Notes: generated by a model from the letters alone, not told the origin. DNA of 64,000 bases from Streptomyces lavendulae subsp. lavendulae (GCF_002803845.1 NZ_CP024985.1:4402001-4466000); one strand, 5' to 3'; positions 16,015 through 24,596 are shown, counted from the first letter of the stretch. Numbers and translations: made by a program.

Positions 16015-16598
16015 CCACCGCGAGGCGGGACACGTACACCCCGGAGACGCTGCTGACCGTCGCGGTCCAGGTCTTCAACGAGCGCGGCTACGACGGCACC
16101 TCCATGGAGCACCTCTCCAAGGCCGCGGGCATCTCCAAGTCCTCGATCTACCACCACGTCGCGGGCAAGGAGGAGCTGCTGCGCCGGGCCGTCAGCCGGG
16201 CCCTGGACGGGCTCTTCGCGGTCCTGGAGGAGCCCGGGGCGGTACGGGGGCCCGCGGTCGCGCGCGTCGAGTACGTCACGCGCCGGACGGTCGAGGTCCT
16301 GGTCGCCGAGCTGCCGTACGTCACCCTCCTGCTGCGCGTGCGCGGCAACACCCGGACCGAGCGCTGGGCCCTGGAGCGGCGCCGCGAGTTCGACCACCAG
16401 GTGGCCGAGCTCCTCAAGGCCGCCGCGGCCGACGGGGACCTGCGCGCGGACGTCGACATCCGGCTGGCCACCCGCCTGCTCTTCGGCATGGTGAACTCCC
16501 TGGTCGAGTGGTACCGCCCGCACCCGGGCACCACCCCCGACCAGCTGGCCGACGCCGTGGTCAGCATGGCCCTGGACGGCCTGCGCACAGCGCGGTAA
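16011..16598 (+). CDS. TetR-family regulator, probable PaaR-like repressor
   Basis: A 195-residue TetR-family protein. The N-terminal HTH reads LLTVAVQVFNERGYDGTSMEHLSKAAG and ISKSSIYHHVAGKEELL, a strong family match. The C-terminal two-thirds is a helical ligand-binding domain. It is coupled to paaH by ATGA. The co-occurrence of identical 16-bp operators at paaA and paaN/paaH makes this the natural candidate for a phenylacetyl-CoA-responsive repressor like PaaR. The near-match at bkdA suggests a wider regulon. The ligand is inferred from context, not sequence. Confidence 0.8.
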   Translation: MTTARRDTYTPETLLTVAVQVFNERGYDGTSMEHLSKAAGISKSSIYHHVAGKEELLRRAVSRALDGLFAVLEEPGAVRGPAVARVEYVTRRTVEVLVAELPYVTLLLRVRGNTRTERWALERRREFDHQVAELLKAAAADGDLRADVDIRLATRLLFGMVNSLVEWYRPHPGTTPDQLADAVVSMALDGLRTAR

Positions 16599-16631
16599 TC
16601 CGCGTGCGCGGGGCCCGTACGGGTTGCGAGC

Positions 16632-16905
16632 ATGCGGAGCCCGCACCCGCACCCGCACCCCGCCCCGCCGCTGCCCACCCTGACCGGCCGCAGGTCGCCC
16701 TGGGTCACCTTCACCCCGTCGGCCGACCCCTGGGTCGCCGCCGCCGGGGCGGAGCTGCGGGCCGCGGGCGGGATCGTCCTGCGGCTGGACGGCGAGGAGC
16801 TGCACGAGGCGGGCTGCCTGCACCGGGCGTTCGCCCGTGAGCTGGGCTTCCCCGGCTGCTACGGGCACAACTGGGACGCAGTGGCCGGGCGGGGACCCCG
16901 TATGG
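16632..16905 (+). pseudogene. Truncated barstar-family gene
   Basis: From ATG 16632 the reading frame gives a barstar-like N-terminal part: VLRLDGEELHEAGCLHRAFA followed by RELGFPGCYGHNWDAV. These correspond to the first beta strand, helix 1 and the conserved FPxYYGxNWDAL segment of barstar-type ribonuclease inhibitors. After NWDA the sequence stops resembling the family, and the frame runs on antisense into the Lrp gene. The expected C-terminal 40-50 residues are missing. The family normally neutralises barnase-type RNases; no RNase gene is nearby. The loss of the C-terminus at the edge of the convergent gene suggests an old deletion. Confidence 0.6.
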
Positions 16906-16930
16906 CCGCCCGTCGGGTAGGGGAGCGCGG

Positions 16931-17512
16931 TCAGTCCTCGCCGAGCGCGGGCGGCGGGCCCGTGACGGGGGGCTGGTTCGGGCCCTGGTCCAGGAGGTCC
17001 GTCTCCTCGAAGACCAGCAGGGTGCGGGTGGAGAGCACCTCCGGGATGGCCTGGAGACGGGTGAGGACCAGTTCGCGCAGGGTCCGGTTGTCCGGGGTGT
17101 GGACCAGCAGCAGGACGTCGAAATCCCCGCTGACCAGGGCGATGTGGGCCGCGCCCGGGAGCTCGCGCAACTGCTCGCGCACCGTCCGCCAGGAGTTCTG
17201 GACGATCTTCAGGGTGATATAGGCGGAAGCGCCCTGACCTGCGCGTTCGTGGTTCACGCGGGCCGTGAAGCCGCGGATCACCCCGTCGTCGATCAGCCGG
17301 TTGATCCGGGCGTAGGCATTGGCCCGGGAGACGTGCACCTGCTCGGCCACCGACCGTATCGACGCGCGGCCGTCCGCCTGGAGCAGCCGCATGATCGACC
17401 GGTCGATCGGATCCAGGGGACGCGGTGGGACGGCCGGTACCGGTGTGGCCCCCGGGGTGCTCCCCGGCGGGACCGGTGCGGAGCCCGCTCCGGCCATTTG
17501 TTCATCCGGCAT
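16931..17512 (-). CDS. Lrp/AsnC-family regulator divergent from bkdABC
   Basis: A 193-residue Lrp/AsnC-type protein. An N-terminal Pro-rich extension of about 30 residues precedes LDPIDRSIMRLLQADGRASI and the HTH SVAEQVHVSRANAYARINRL. The C-terminal RAM effector domain contains SGDFDVLLLVHTPDNRTLREL. ATG 17512 gives the family-typical protein; longer readings are antisense shadows. The gene is divergent from bkdA with a 177-bp gap. Lrp-type BkdR proteins regulate branched-chain keto-acid dehydrogenase operons in other bacteria, so a branched-chain amino acid or keto acid effector is likely. Orthology to those proteins is inferred from position. Confidence 0.85.
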   Translation of the reverse strand: MPDEQMAGAGSAPVPPGSTPGATPVPAVPPRPLDPIDRSIMRLLQADGRASIRSVAEQVHVSRANAYARINRLIDDGVIRGFTARVNHERAGQGASAYITLKIVQNSWRTVREQLRELPGAAHIALVSGDFDVLLLVHTPDNRTLRELVLTRLQAIPEVLSTRTLLVFEETDLLDQGPNQPPVTGPPPALGED

Positions 17513-17613
17513 TGGCCACTGCCTCCCTCTCCTGGACGTCCTGCACCCATCCCAGGGGTCCGCCGCCACTTTGTCCACAGCCTGGAGCCGCCTGTAGCCA
17601 AATTGCGTCGACG

Positions 17614-17627
17614 ACCGAACAATCGGT
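17614..17627. promoter_or_regulatory. PaaR-like operator upstream of bkdA
   Basis: ACCGAACAATCGGT differs at one core position from ACCGNNCGNNCGGT. Extended to 16 bases (17615-17630) it matches the paaN/paaH site at 14 of 16 positions. It lies about 63 bp upstream of the bkdA start, in the promoter region shared with the Lrp gene. It is the only sign here that the TetR regulator could act on the keto-acid dehydrogenase operon. Confidence 0.6.
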
Positions 17628-17689
17628 AGGTGAGGCGCCTCACACCCGGGGCGTCCCTGCCCGCTTCCCACGAGGAGGTGTACGCCGCC

Positions 17690-18826
17690 ATGACGGTCCA
17701 AGAGCTGCCCGGTGCCGGTGCGTCCCACCGTGCCACCCCGCCGCCCGCCTGGAGGCCCCGTACGGAGGCCGCCCCGCTGCTTCCGGACCCCGAGCCCTAC
17801 CGGGTGCTGGGCACCGAGGCGGCCGCCTCGCTCGACCCCGAGCTGATGCGCCGGTACTACGCCGAGCTGGTGCGCGGCCGCCGCTACAACGCGCAGGCCA
17901 CCGCACTGACCCGGCAGGGCCGTCTCGCCGTGTACCCCTCCACCGTCGGACAGGAGGCCGCCGAGATCGCGGCCGCCCTGGTCCTGGAGGAGCAGGACTG
18001 GCTCTTCCCGAGCTACCGGGACACCCTCGCGGCCGTGGCCCGCGGGCTGGACCCCGTACAGGCGCTGACGCTGCTGCGCGGCGACTGGCACACCGGGTAC
18101 GACCCGCGCGAGCACCGGATCGCCCCCCTGTGCACCCCGCTCGCCACCCAGCTGCCGCACGCGGTGGGCCTGGCGCACGCCGCCCGCCTGCGCGGGGACG
18201 AGGTCGTCGCGCTGGCCATGGTCGGCGACGGCGGCACCAGCGAGGGCGACTTCCACGAGGCGCTGAACTTCGCGGCCGTCTGGCAGGCCCCGGTGGTCTT
18301 CCTGGTCCAGAACAACGGCTTCGCGATATCCGTCCCCCTCGCCAAGCAGACGGCCGCCCCGACCCTGGCCCACAAGGCCGTGGGCTACGGGATGCCCGGC
18401 CGGCTGGTCGACGGCAACGACGTCGCCGCCCTCCACGAGGTCCTCACCGAGGCCGTCCAGCGGGCGCGCGCCGGCGGCGGGCCGACCCTGATCGAGGCCG
18501 TCACCTACCGGATGGAGGCCCACACGAACGCCGACGACGCGACCCGCTACCGCTCGGACGCCGAGGTGGAGGCCTGGAAGGCGCACGACCCGGTGCAGCT
18601 GCTGGAGAACGAGCTGACCGCCCGCGGGATCCTCGACGAGCAGGGGATCCAGGAGGCCCGCGACGCCGCCGAGGCGATGGCGGCGGACCTCCGCGAGGGG
18701 ATGAACGCCGACCCGGTCCTCGACCCGATGGACCTCTTCGCACACGTCTACGCGGAGCAGACCGGCCGGCTGCGCGAGCAGGCGGACCAGCTGCGCGCCG
18801 AACTGGAAGCCGAGGGCGACGCATGA
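17690..18826 (+). CDS. bkdA: Branched-chain alpha-keto acid dehydrogenase E1 alpha subunit
   Basis: A 378-residue thiamine-diphosphate-dependent subunit that decarboxylates keto acids from Leu, Ile and Val. The ThDP motif runs from GDGGTSEGDFHEALNFAAVW to FLVQNN. The phosphorylation-loop-like region is ETYRMEAHTNADD-like (AVTYRMEAHTNADDATRY). ATG 17690 follows the strong site GAGGAGG; an upstream in-frame start would remove that spacing. Its stop overlaps bkdB by ATGA. The products isobutyryl-, isovaleryl- and 2-methylbutyryl-CoA prime branched fatty acids and feed polyketides in Streptomyces. The symbol follows the S. avermitilis bkdABC operon by length and order. Confidence 0.9.
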   Translation: MTVQELPGAGASHRATPPPAWRPRTEAAPLLPDPEPYRVLGTEAAASLDPELMRRYYAELVRGRRYNAQATALTRQGRLAVYPSTVGQEAAEIAAALVLEEQDWLFPSYRDTLAAVARGLDPVQALTLLRGDWHTGYDPREHRIAPLCTPLATQLPHAVGLAHAARLRGDEVVALAMVGDGGTSEGDFHEALNFAAVWQAPVVFLVQNNGFAISVPLAKQTAAPTLAHKAVGYGMPGRLVDGNDVAALHEVLTEAVQRARAGGGPTLIEAVTYRMEAHTNADDATRYRSDAEVEAWKAHDPVQLLENELTARGILDEQGIQEARDAAEAMAADLREGMNADPVLDPMDLFAHVYAEQTGRLREQADQLRAELEAEGDA

Positions 18827-19830
18827 GCACGGTGACCCGGCCCGGGGTCAAGCCCGCGACGATGGCCCAGGCGCTGACCCGGGCCATGCGCGACGCGATG
18901 GCCGAGGACCCGACCGTCCACGTCATGGGCGAGGACGTCGGCGCGCTCGGCGGGGTCTTCCGGATCACGGACGGGCTCGCGAAGGAGTTCGGCGAGGACC
19001 GCTGCACGGACACGCCGCTCGCCGAGGCGGGGATCCTCGGCGCGGCGGTGGGCATGGCCATGTACGGGCTGCGGCCGGTCGTGGAGATGCAGTTCGACGC
19101 GTTCGCCTACCCGGCCTTCGAGCAGCTCATCTCGCACGTCGCGAAGATGCGCAACCGCACCCGGGGCGCGATGCCGCTGCCGATCACCATCCGGGTGCCG
19201 TACGGCGGCGGCATCGGCGGCGTCGAGCACCACTGCGACTCCTCCGAGGCGTACTACACGGCCACCCCCGGCCTGCACGTGGTGACCCCGGCGACCGTCG
19301 AGGACGCGTACGGGCTGCTGCGGGCCTCCATCGCGAGCGACGACCCGGTGGTCTTCCTGGAGCCCAAGCGGCTCTACTGGTCGAAGGCGCAGTGGTCGCC
19401 GGAGGCCCCGGCGGCGGTCCCGGGCATCGGCAAGGCCCTGGTCCGGCGGGCGGGCACGAGCGCGACCCTGATCACCTACGGTCCTTCGGTGCCGGTCTGC
19501 CTGGAGGCGGCCGAGGCGGCCCGCGAGGAGGGCTGGGACCTGGAGGTCGTCGACCTGCGCTCGCTGGTGCCCTTCGACGAGGAGACCGTCGTGGCCTCCG
19601 TGCGGCGGACCGGGCGTGCGGTCGTGGTCCACGAGGCGGCCGGCTTCGGCGGGCCCGGTGCGGAGATCGCCGCGCGGGTGACCGAGCGGTGCTTCCACCA
19701 CCTGGAGGCGCCGGTGCTGCGGGTGACGGGCTTCGACATCCCGTATCCGCCGCCGATGCTGGAGAAGCACCACCTGCCCGGAGTGGAACGGATCCTGGAC
19801 GCCGTGGCCCGGCTGCAGTGGGAGAACTGA
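18823..19830 (+). CDS. bkdB: Branched-chain alpha-keto acid dehydrogenase E1 beta subunit
   Basis: A 335-residue transketolase-like E1 beta subunit. Typical segments are VHVMGEDVGALGGVFRITDG, TPLAEAGILGAAVGMAMYG, VEMQFDAFAYPAFEQLISH and VPYGGGIGGVEHHCDSSEAY. The C-terminal transketolase domain includes VHEAAGFGGPGAEIAARVTE. With BkdA it forms the alpha2beta2 decarboxylase. The ATG overlaps the bkdA stop (ATGA), and its TGA shares one base with the ATG of bkdC (TGATG). Confidence 0.92.
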   Translation: MSTVTRPGVKPATMAQALTRAMRDAMAEDPTVHVMGEDVGALGGVFRITDGLAKEFGEDRCTDTPLAEAGILGAAVGMAMYGLRPVVEMQFDAFAYPAFEQLISHVAKMRNRTRGAMPLPITIRVPYGGGIGGVEHHCDSSEAYYTATPGLHVVTPATVEDAYGLLRASIASDDPVVFLEPKRLYWSKAQWSPEAPAAVPGIGKALVRRAGTSATLITYGPSVPVCLEAAEAAREEGWDLEVVDLRSLVPFDEETVVASVRRTGRAVVVHEAAGFGGPGAEIAARVTERCFHHLEAPVLRVTGFDIPYPPPMLEKHHLPGVERILDAVARLQWEN

Positions 19831-21128
19831 TGCCGCAGGTACTGGAGTTCAAGCTGCCCGACCTCGGTGAGGGGCTGACCGAGGCGGAGATCGTGCGCTG
19901 GCTGGTCGCCGTGGGCGACGTCGTCGAGATCGACCAGCCGGTGGTCGAGGTGGAGACCGCCAAGGCGATGGTCGAGGTGCCGTGCCCCTACGGGGGCGTG
20001 GTCACCGCGCGCTTCGGCGAGGAGGGTACGGAGCTTCCGGTGGGGGCTCCGCTGATCACCGTCGCGGTGGGGTCGGTGACGGAGCCCGCCCAGGCCGCGG
20101 AGGCCGAAGCCGAGGGCTCCGGCAACGTGCCCCGGCCCCTGATCGGTTACGGCACGGACCATTCGCGCCCAGCGCGTCGGCGACGGGTGCGACCCGTCAC
20201 CGCCGCCGTGTCGGCTCCTCCCGTCGTCGCGGTTGCGGCGGCCGCCCCGGCTCCGGCCGGGCCGGTGCCCGTCATCTCGCCGCTGGTGCGCAAGCTGGCC
20301 CGGGACAACGGCATCGACCTGCGGGCGCTGCGCGGGAGCGGGCCCGAGGGCCTGATCCTGCGGGCCGACGTGGAGGCGGCGCTGCGCCCGGCGGCCCCCG
20401 CGGCGGCTCCGGCTCCCGTGGCGGCGGCCGCCGCCGCCCAGGGCGAGCGGATCCCCCTCAAGGGGCTCCGGGGCGCCGTGGCGGAGAAGCTCTCGCGCAG
20501 CCGGCGCGAGATCCCCGAGGCCACCTGCTGGGTCGACGCGGACGCCACCGAGCTCATGGCGGCGCGGGCCGCGATGAACGCGGTGGACGGCCCGAAGATC
20601 TCGGTGCTCGCCCTGCTGGCCCGGATCTGCACGGCCGCGCTGGCCAAGTACCCCGAGCTGAACTCCACCGTGGACCTCGCGGCGAACGAGATCGTCCGGC
20701 TCCCGGCCGTGCACCTCGGCTTCGCCGCCCAGACCGAGCGCGGGCTGATGGTCCCGGTCGTCCGGGACGCCCAGACGCGCAGCCCCGAGTCCCTGTCGGC
20801 GGAGTTCGCACGGCTGACGGAGCTGGCGCGGGCGGGCAAGCTGGCCCCGGCGGACCTCACGGGCGGCACGTTCACCCTGAACAACTACGGGGTGTTCGGG
20901 GTCGACGGCTCCACGCCGATCATCAACCACCCCGAGGCGGCGATGCTCGGAGTGGGCCGGATCATCCCGAAGCCGTGGGTGTACCGGGGGGAGCTGGCCG
21001 TGCGTCAGGTCGTCCAGCTGTCGCTCACGTTCGACCACCGGGTCTGCGACGGCGGTGCCGCGGGCGGGTTCCTGCGCTACGTGGCCGACTGCGTCGAGAA
21101 CCCGGCGGTGCTCCTGAGGGGGCTGTAG
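19830..21128 (+). CDS. bkdC: Branched-chain alpha-keto acid dehydrogenase E2 acyltransferase
   Basis: A 432-residue dihydrolipoamide acyltransferase. The lipoyl domain (residues 1-80) carries the lipoylated lysine in ETAKAMVEV (K45). An Ala/Pro/Val linker leads to the peripheral-subunit-binding domain around ISPLVRKLARDNGIDLRAL. The catalytic domain ends with the acetyltransferase signature FDHRVCDGGAAGG. It forms the complex core and transfers the branched acyl group to CoA. No E3 gene is adjacent, so a shared lipoamide dehydrogenase must be used. A strong hairpin terminator follows immediately. Confidence 0.92.
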   Translation: MPQVLEFKLPDLGEGLTEAEIVRWLVAVGDVVEIDQPVVEVETAKAMVEVPCPYGGVVTARFGEEGTELPVGAPLITVAVGSVTEPAQAAEAEAEGSGNVPRPLIGYGTDHSRPARRRRVRPVTAAVSAPPVVAVAAAAPAPAGPVPVISPLVRKLARDNGIDLRALRGSGPEGLILRADVEAALRPAAPAAAPAPVAAAAAAQGERIPLKGLRGAVAEKLSRSRREIPEATCWVDADATELMAARAAMNAVDGPKISVLALLARICTAALAKYPELNSTVDLAANEIVRLPAVHLGFAAQTERGLMVPVVRDAQTRSPESLSAEFARLTELARAGKLAPADLTGGTFTLNNYGVFGVDGSTPIINHPEAAMLGVGRIIPKPWVYRGELAVRQVVQLSLTFDHRVCDGGAAGGFLRYVADCVENPAVLLRGL

Positions 21129-21141
21129 GGACCACCCCCGC

Positions 21142-21174
21142 CCACCGTCCCGGGGCCCTGCCCCGGGACGGTGG
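21142..21174. terminator. Bidirectional hairpin terminator after bkdC
   Basis: CCACCGTCCCGGGG (21142-21155) and CCCCGGGACGGTGG (21161-21174) form a perfect 14-bp stem around the five-base loop CCCTG. It lies between the bkdC stop and the convergent oxidoreductase stop, so it can serve both. Confidence 0.85.
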
Positions 21175-21189
21175 TCCGGAGTCGGGGGG

Positions 21190-22167
21190 TCAGGTCGTCA
21201 GCAGGAGCTTGCCCACGTGGGCGCTGGATTCCAGGACGCGGTGGGCCTCGGAGGCACGGGACATCGGGTACGTCGCGTGGACCACCGGGCGGACGCGGCC
21301 CGAGGCGATGAGGGGCCACACGTGCTCCCGTACGGCGGCCACGATGGCCGCCTTCTCCTCCAGCGGCCGGGTCCGCAGCGAGGTCGCCGTGATCGCCGCC
21401 CGCTTCGCCAGCAGCGCGCCCAGGTTCACCTCGGCCTTCACCCCGCCCTGGAGCCCGATGATCGCCAGGCGGCCGTTCACGGCCAGCGCGTCCAGGTTCC
21501 GCGCCAGGTACTTCGCGCCCATGATGTCCAGGATCACGTCCGCCCCGGCCCCGCCCGTCGCGGCCCGCAGCTCCTCCACGAAGTCCTGCTCGCGGTAGTC
21601 GACCAGGACGTCCGCGCCCAGCTCCGCGCAGCGCGCCAGCTTCTCCTTGCCGCCCGCCGTGACCGCCACCCGCGCCCCGACGGCCTTGCCCAGCTGGATC
21701 GCCATCGTGCCGATCCCGCTGGACCCGCCGTGCACCAGCAGGGTCTCGCCGGGACGCAGCCCGGCGACCATGAACACGTTGGACCACACGGTGCAGACGA
21801 CCTCGGGCAGCGCGGCGGCCGCCACCAGGTCCACCCCGGCGGGCACCGGCAGGAGCTGGCCCACCGGGACGGCCACGCGCTCCGCGTACCCGCCGCCGGC
21901 CAGCAGCGCGCACACCTCGTCGCCCACCGACCAGCCGGACACCCCCGGCCCCAGGGCGACGATCCGCCCGGAACACTCCAGGCCCGGGTGGCGCGAGGCG
22001 CCGGGCGGAGGATCGTAGAACCCCTGCCGCTGAAGGACGTCGGCGCGGTTCACGGCGCTCGCCGCGACCTCGACGAGCACCTCCCCCTCGCCCGCCACCG
22101 GATCGGGTACCTCGGCCCAGACGAGGGCCTCGGGGCCGCCGGGCTGCTCGATGGTGATCGCATGCAT
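21190..22167 (-). CDS. Quinone oxidoreductase-type MDR protein
   Basis: A 325-residue medium-chain dehydrogenase/reductase of the NADPH:quinone reductase group (PIG3/QorB-like). The N-terminal GroES-like domain contains ASAVNRADVLQRQGFYDPPP and the HPGLECSG turn. The nucleotide-binding domain has VHGGSSGIGTMAIQLGKAVG. Zinc-ligand cysteines of alcohol dehydrogenases are absent, consistent with an NADPH-only reductase. It converges on bkdC across the hairpin and stands before a minus-strand run of genes. The physiological quinone or enone substrate is unknown. Confidence 0.85.
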   Translation of the reverse strand: MHAITIEQPGGPEALVWAEVPDPVAGEGEVLVEVAASAVNRADVLQRQGFYDPPPGASRHPGLECSGRIVALGPGVSGWSVGDEVCALLAGGGYAERVAVPVGQLLPVPAGVDLVAAAALPEVVCTVWSNVFMVAGLRPGETLLVHGGSSGIGTMAIQLGKAVGARVAVTAGGKEKLARCAELGADVLVDYREQDFVEELRAATGGAGADVILDIMGAKYLARNLDALAVNGRLAIIGLQGGVKAEVNLGALLAKRAAITATSLRTRPLEEKAAIVAAVREHVWPLIASGRVRPVVHATYPMSRASEAHRVLESSAHVGKLLLTT

Positions 22168-22227
22168 GGCCCGGAATCTACGCGACCCGGCGCCCCCCGC
22201 CCAGTACGGACGGGGCCGATGCCCCGG

Positions 22228-23325
22228 TCAGTCCGCCGGGCCCAGCCTGACCTGATGGGCCGTCGGCGCGGCGCGCACGATGGTGATCAGCCGGTCCGTC
22301 AGCTGGAGCGGGCTCGCGTGCGGATCGTCGTAGGCGAGGAGCCGGTGCCCGCGCAGCACGCTGACCACCAGGTCCTCCGTCTCCCGCACCCCGCGCCCGA
22401 CTTCGGCCTTGCGGACGGGCCGTTCGATCAGGTCCAGGCCGCTGCCCTGGTGGATCAGGTCCTCCATCACGGTGCCCGCGCTCGGACTCAGCACGGACAG
22501 GCCCAGGAGCCGCCCGGCCGCGCTCGCGCTCGTGATGACCGCGTCCGCGCCGGACTGCTTCAGCAGCGGGGCGTTCTCCTCCTCGCGGACCGCCGCGACG
22601 ATCTTCGCCCCCCGGTTGAGCTGGCGGGCCGTCAGTGTCACGAGGACCGCCGTGTCGTCGCGCTGCGTGGCGATGACGATCTGACGGGCCTTCTGGATCT
22701 CGGCCCGCAGCAGGACGTCGGAGCGGGTGGCGTCGCCGACGACCCCCGTGAACCCCTCCGCGTTGGCGGTGTCGATCACCTTGGAGCTGGGGTCGACGAT
22801 GACGATCTGTTCCTTCTGGATGCCGGTGGCCAGCAGCGTCTGCAGGGCCGAGCGGCCCTTGGTGCCGAAGCCGACGACGACCGTGTGCTCGCGCAAGTTC
22901 TTCCTCCAGCGGCTCAGCCGCCACTCTTCGCGGGTGCGTTCCGTCAGCACCTCCAGCGTGGTGCCGACCAGGATGATCAGGAACAGCACGCGCAGCGGGG
23001 TGATCACCAGGATGTTGATCAGCCGCGCGCTGTCGCTGTACGGGACGATGTCGCCGTAGCCCGTCGTCGACAGGGTCACGGTCGCGTAGTAGAAGCAGTC
23101 GAGGAGGTCGACCTGGTCGTTGGCGTTGTCGTGGTAGCCGCCGCGGTCCAGCCAGACGACCAGGACCGTCAGGAGCAGCACGAACAGCGCCATCAGCAGG
23201 CGTTTCCCGACCTGGCGCAGCGGTTTCTCGACCACACGCCTGGGGAGCTTGATCCGGCGCGCGGCGAGCTTCTCGTCCGCGCCCCGGGCCATGGCGTCGT
23301 CGCCGTGCAGTTTCACGTGAAACAT
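22228..23325 (-). CDS. Two-helix potassium channel with TrkA-N/RCK domain
   Basis: A protein of up to 365 residues. A first membrane helix (LLMALFVLLLTVLVVWLDRG) is followed by the pore helix and selectivity filter TLSTTGYGDIVPYSD and then a second helix (INILVITPLRVLFLIILVG). The cytosolic RCK/TrkA-N domain starts VVVGFGTKGRSALQTLL and ends with a TrkA-C-like region. It should form a homotetrameric, ligand-gated K+ channel in the plasma membrane. Two starts are possible. ATG 23325 (MFHVKLHGDDAMARG) lies in the parS palindrome and overlaps moeA by 13 bp; ATG 23292 (MARGADEKL) would lie just clear of moeA. Confidence 0.85.
   Translation of the reverse strand: MFHVKLHGDDAMARGADEKLAARRIKLPRRVVEKPLRQVGKRLLMALFVLLLTVLVVWLDRGGYHDNANDQVDLLDCFYYATVTLSTTGYGDIVPYSDSARLINILVITPLRVLFLIILVGTTLEVLTERTREEWRLSRWRKNLREHTVVVGFGTKGRSALQTLLATGIQKEQIVIVDPSSKVIDTANAEGFTGVVGDATRSDVLLRAEIQKARQIVIATQRDDTAVLVTLTARQLNRGAKIVAAVREEENAPLLKQSGADAVITSASAAGRLLGLSVLSPSAGTVMEDLIHQGSGLDLIERPVRKAEVGRGVRETEDLVVSVLRGHRLLAYDDPHASPLQLTDRLITIVRAAPTAHQVRLGPAD
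23310..23323. promoter_or_regulatory. parS centromere site embedded in the moeA stop codon
   Basis: GTTTCACGTGAAAC is a second perfect parS palindrome. On the minus strand it encodes the last residues and the TGA stop of moeA (Phe-Thr-stop), and the potassium channel's upstream ATG adjoins it. It is therefore constrained both as coding sequence and as a ParB site. It lies 21.4 kb from the first parS. Confidence 0.93.
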
Positions 23326-24596
23326 CCCCCCGAGGCCCAGGGCAGGTCGAGGACCTCCACGTCCTGCCCGGAGCGCACACCGTGGGGCGGTACGACGGCC
23401 AGCGCGTCGGCGGCGGCCACTCCGCGGAGCATCGCCGGGCCGTTGTAGTGCAGCGGTACGGCGTGCTCGTCGGTCAGCAGCACCGGCACCAGCCGGGTGT
23501 CGTACGGGTGGCCGTGGACGTCGCCCTCGACGGACACCGTGTAGCGGGGCCGCTGGCGGCGGCCGGCGAGGGCCCGCAGCAGCGGCTCGGCGAGGGTCAG
23601 CAGCCCGGAGACCGCGGCCAGCGGATTGCCGGGCAGCCCGACCACGTGGCGGCCGTCCGTCCGGTCGCCCAGGCGGGCCAGCAGCATCGGATGGCCCGGC
23701 CGCACGGCGACCCCGTCGACGAGCAGTTCGGCCCCGGCGCGCTCCAGGACGGGGTGCACGTGGTCGACGGGGCCCGAGGCGGTGCCGCCGGTGGTGACGA
23801 TCAGGTCCGCGGTGGACCCGGTGACCGCGGCGAGCAGGGCCTCGGCCCCGTCCGGGTCGTCGCCGAGCCGGCGCGTGGAGACGACCTCGGCACCGAGCCG
23901 GGTCAGCCACGGCCCGAGCATGGGGCTGAGGGCGTCCCGGATCAGGCCGTCGTGGGGAAGGCCCTCGGTGAGGAGCTCGTCGCCCAGCACCAGGACCTCG
24001 ACCCGGGGGCGGGGCCGGGTGAGCAGTTCGTCGTACCCGGCGGCCGCGGCGAGGCCGAGGACGGCCGGGGTGACGAGGGAGCCGGCGGGCAGCAGCAGGT
24101 CGCCGGAGCGGCATTCCTGGCCGCGCGGGCGGATGTCCTGTCCGGTGCTGACGGGCCGGGCGGCGTAGAGCTGGGTGCCGGACTCGCGGGCGTGCTCGCT
24201 GCGGATGACGGCGCTGGTGTCGACGGGGATCCGGGCGCCGGTGGCGATCCGTACCGCCTCGCCGTCGGCGAGGGGGGCGGGCGGCTCCGCCCCGGCCAGG
24301 ACCCCCTCGCCGGGGCGGATGCTCCAGGGGCCGGGCCCGGCGACGGCCCAGCCGTCCATGGCGGAGGTGTCGAAGGACGGCAGGTCGCCGAGGGCGTCGA
24401 GGGGGGCGGCCAGCACCTCGCCGTGCGCGTCCGCGAGGGCGACCCGGTGCGTGCGGGCCCGGACGCCCGTGCCCGCCCGGGCGGCGGTCTCCCGCGCGCG
24501 CTGCCAGGGGGCGGCGCGGTGGCCACCGCCGTCGGGGGTGCGGCTGACCAGTGCAAGGGCCTCGTCCAGGGCGCCGTCGGCGTCGGTACGGGTCAT
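23313..24596 (-). CDS. moeA: Molybdopterin molybdenumtransferase MoeA
   Basis: A 427-residue enzyme that inserts molybdate into adenylylated molybdopterin to complete the molybdenum cofactor. Family features include the early SFDTSAMDGWAVAG, RIATGARIPVDTSAV and GQDIRPRGQECRSGD. The MogA-like domain has LVLGDELLTEG, LIVTTGGTASGPVDHV and VRPGHPMLLARLG...GLPGNPLAAVSG. Domain order is complete. An N-terminal extension of about 50 residues precedes the usual start. It is coupled to the mobA-like gene by ATGA, making a two-gene Moco operon, and its stop lies within a parS site. Confidence 0.92.
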   Translation of the reverse strand: MTRTDADGALDEALALVSRTPDGGGHRAAPWQRARETAARAGTGVRARTHRVALADAHGEVLAAPLDALGDLPSFDTSAMDGWAVAGPGPWSIRPGEGVLAGAEPPAPLADGEAVRIATGARIPVDTSAVIRSEHARESGTQLYAARPVSTGQDIRPRGQECRSGDLLLPAGSLVTPAVLGLAAAAGYDELLTRPRPRVEVLVLGDELLTEGLPHDGLIRDALSPMLGPWLTRLGAEVVSTRRLGDDPDGAEALLAAVTGSTADLIVTTGGTASGPVDHVHPVLERAGAELLVDGVAVRPGHPMLLARLGDRTDGRHVVGLPGNPLAAVSGLLTLAEPLLRALAGRRQRPRYTVSVEGDVHGHPYDTRLVPVLLTDEHAVPLHYNGPAMLRGVAAADALAVVPPHGVRSGQDVEVLDLPWASGGCFT

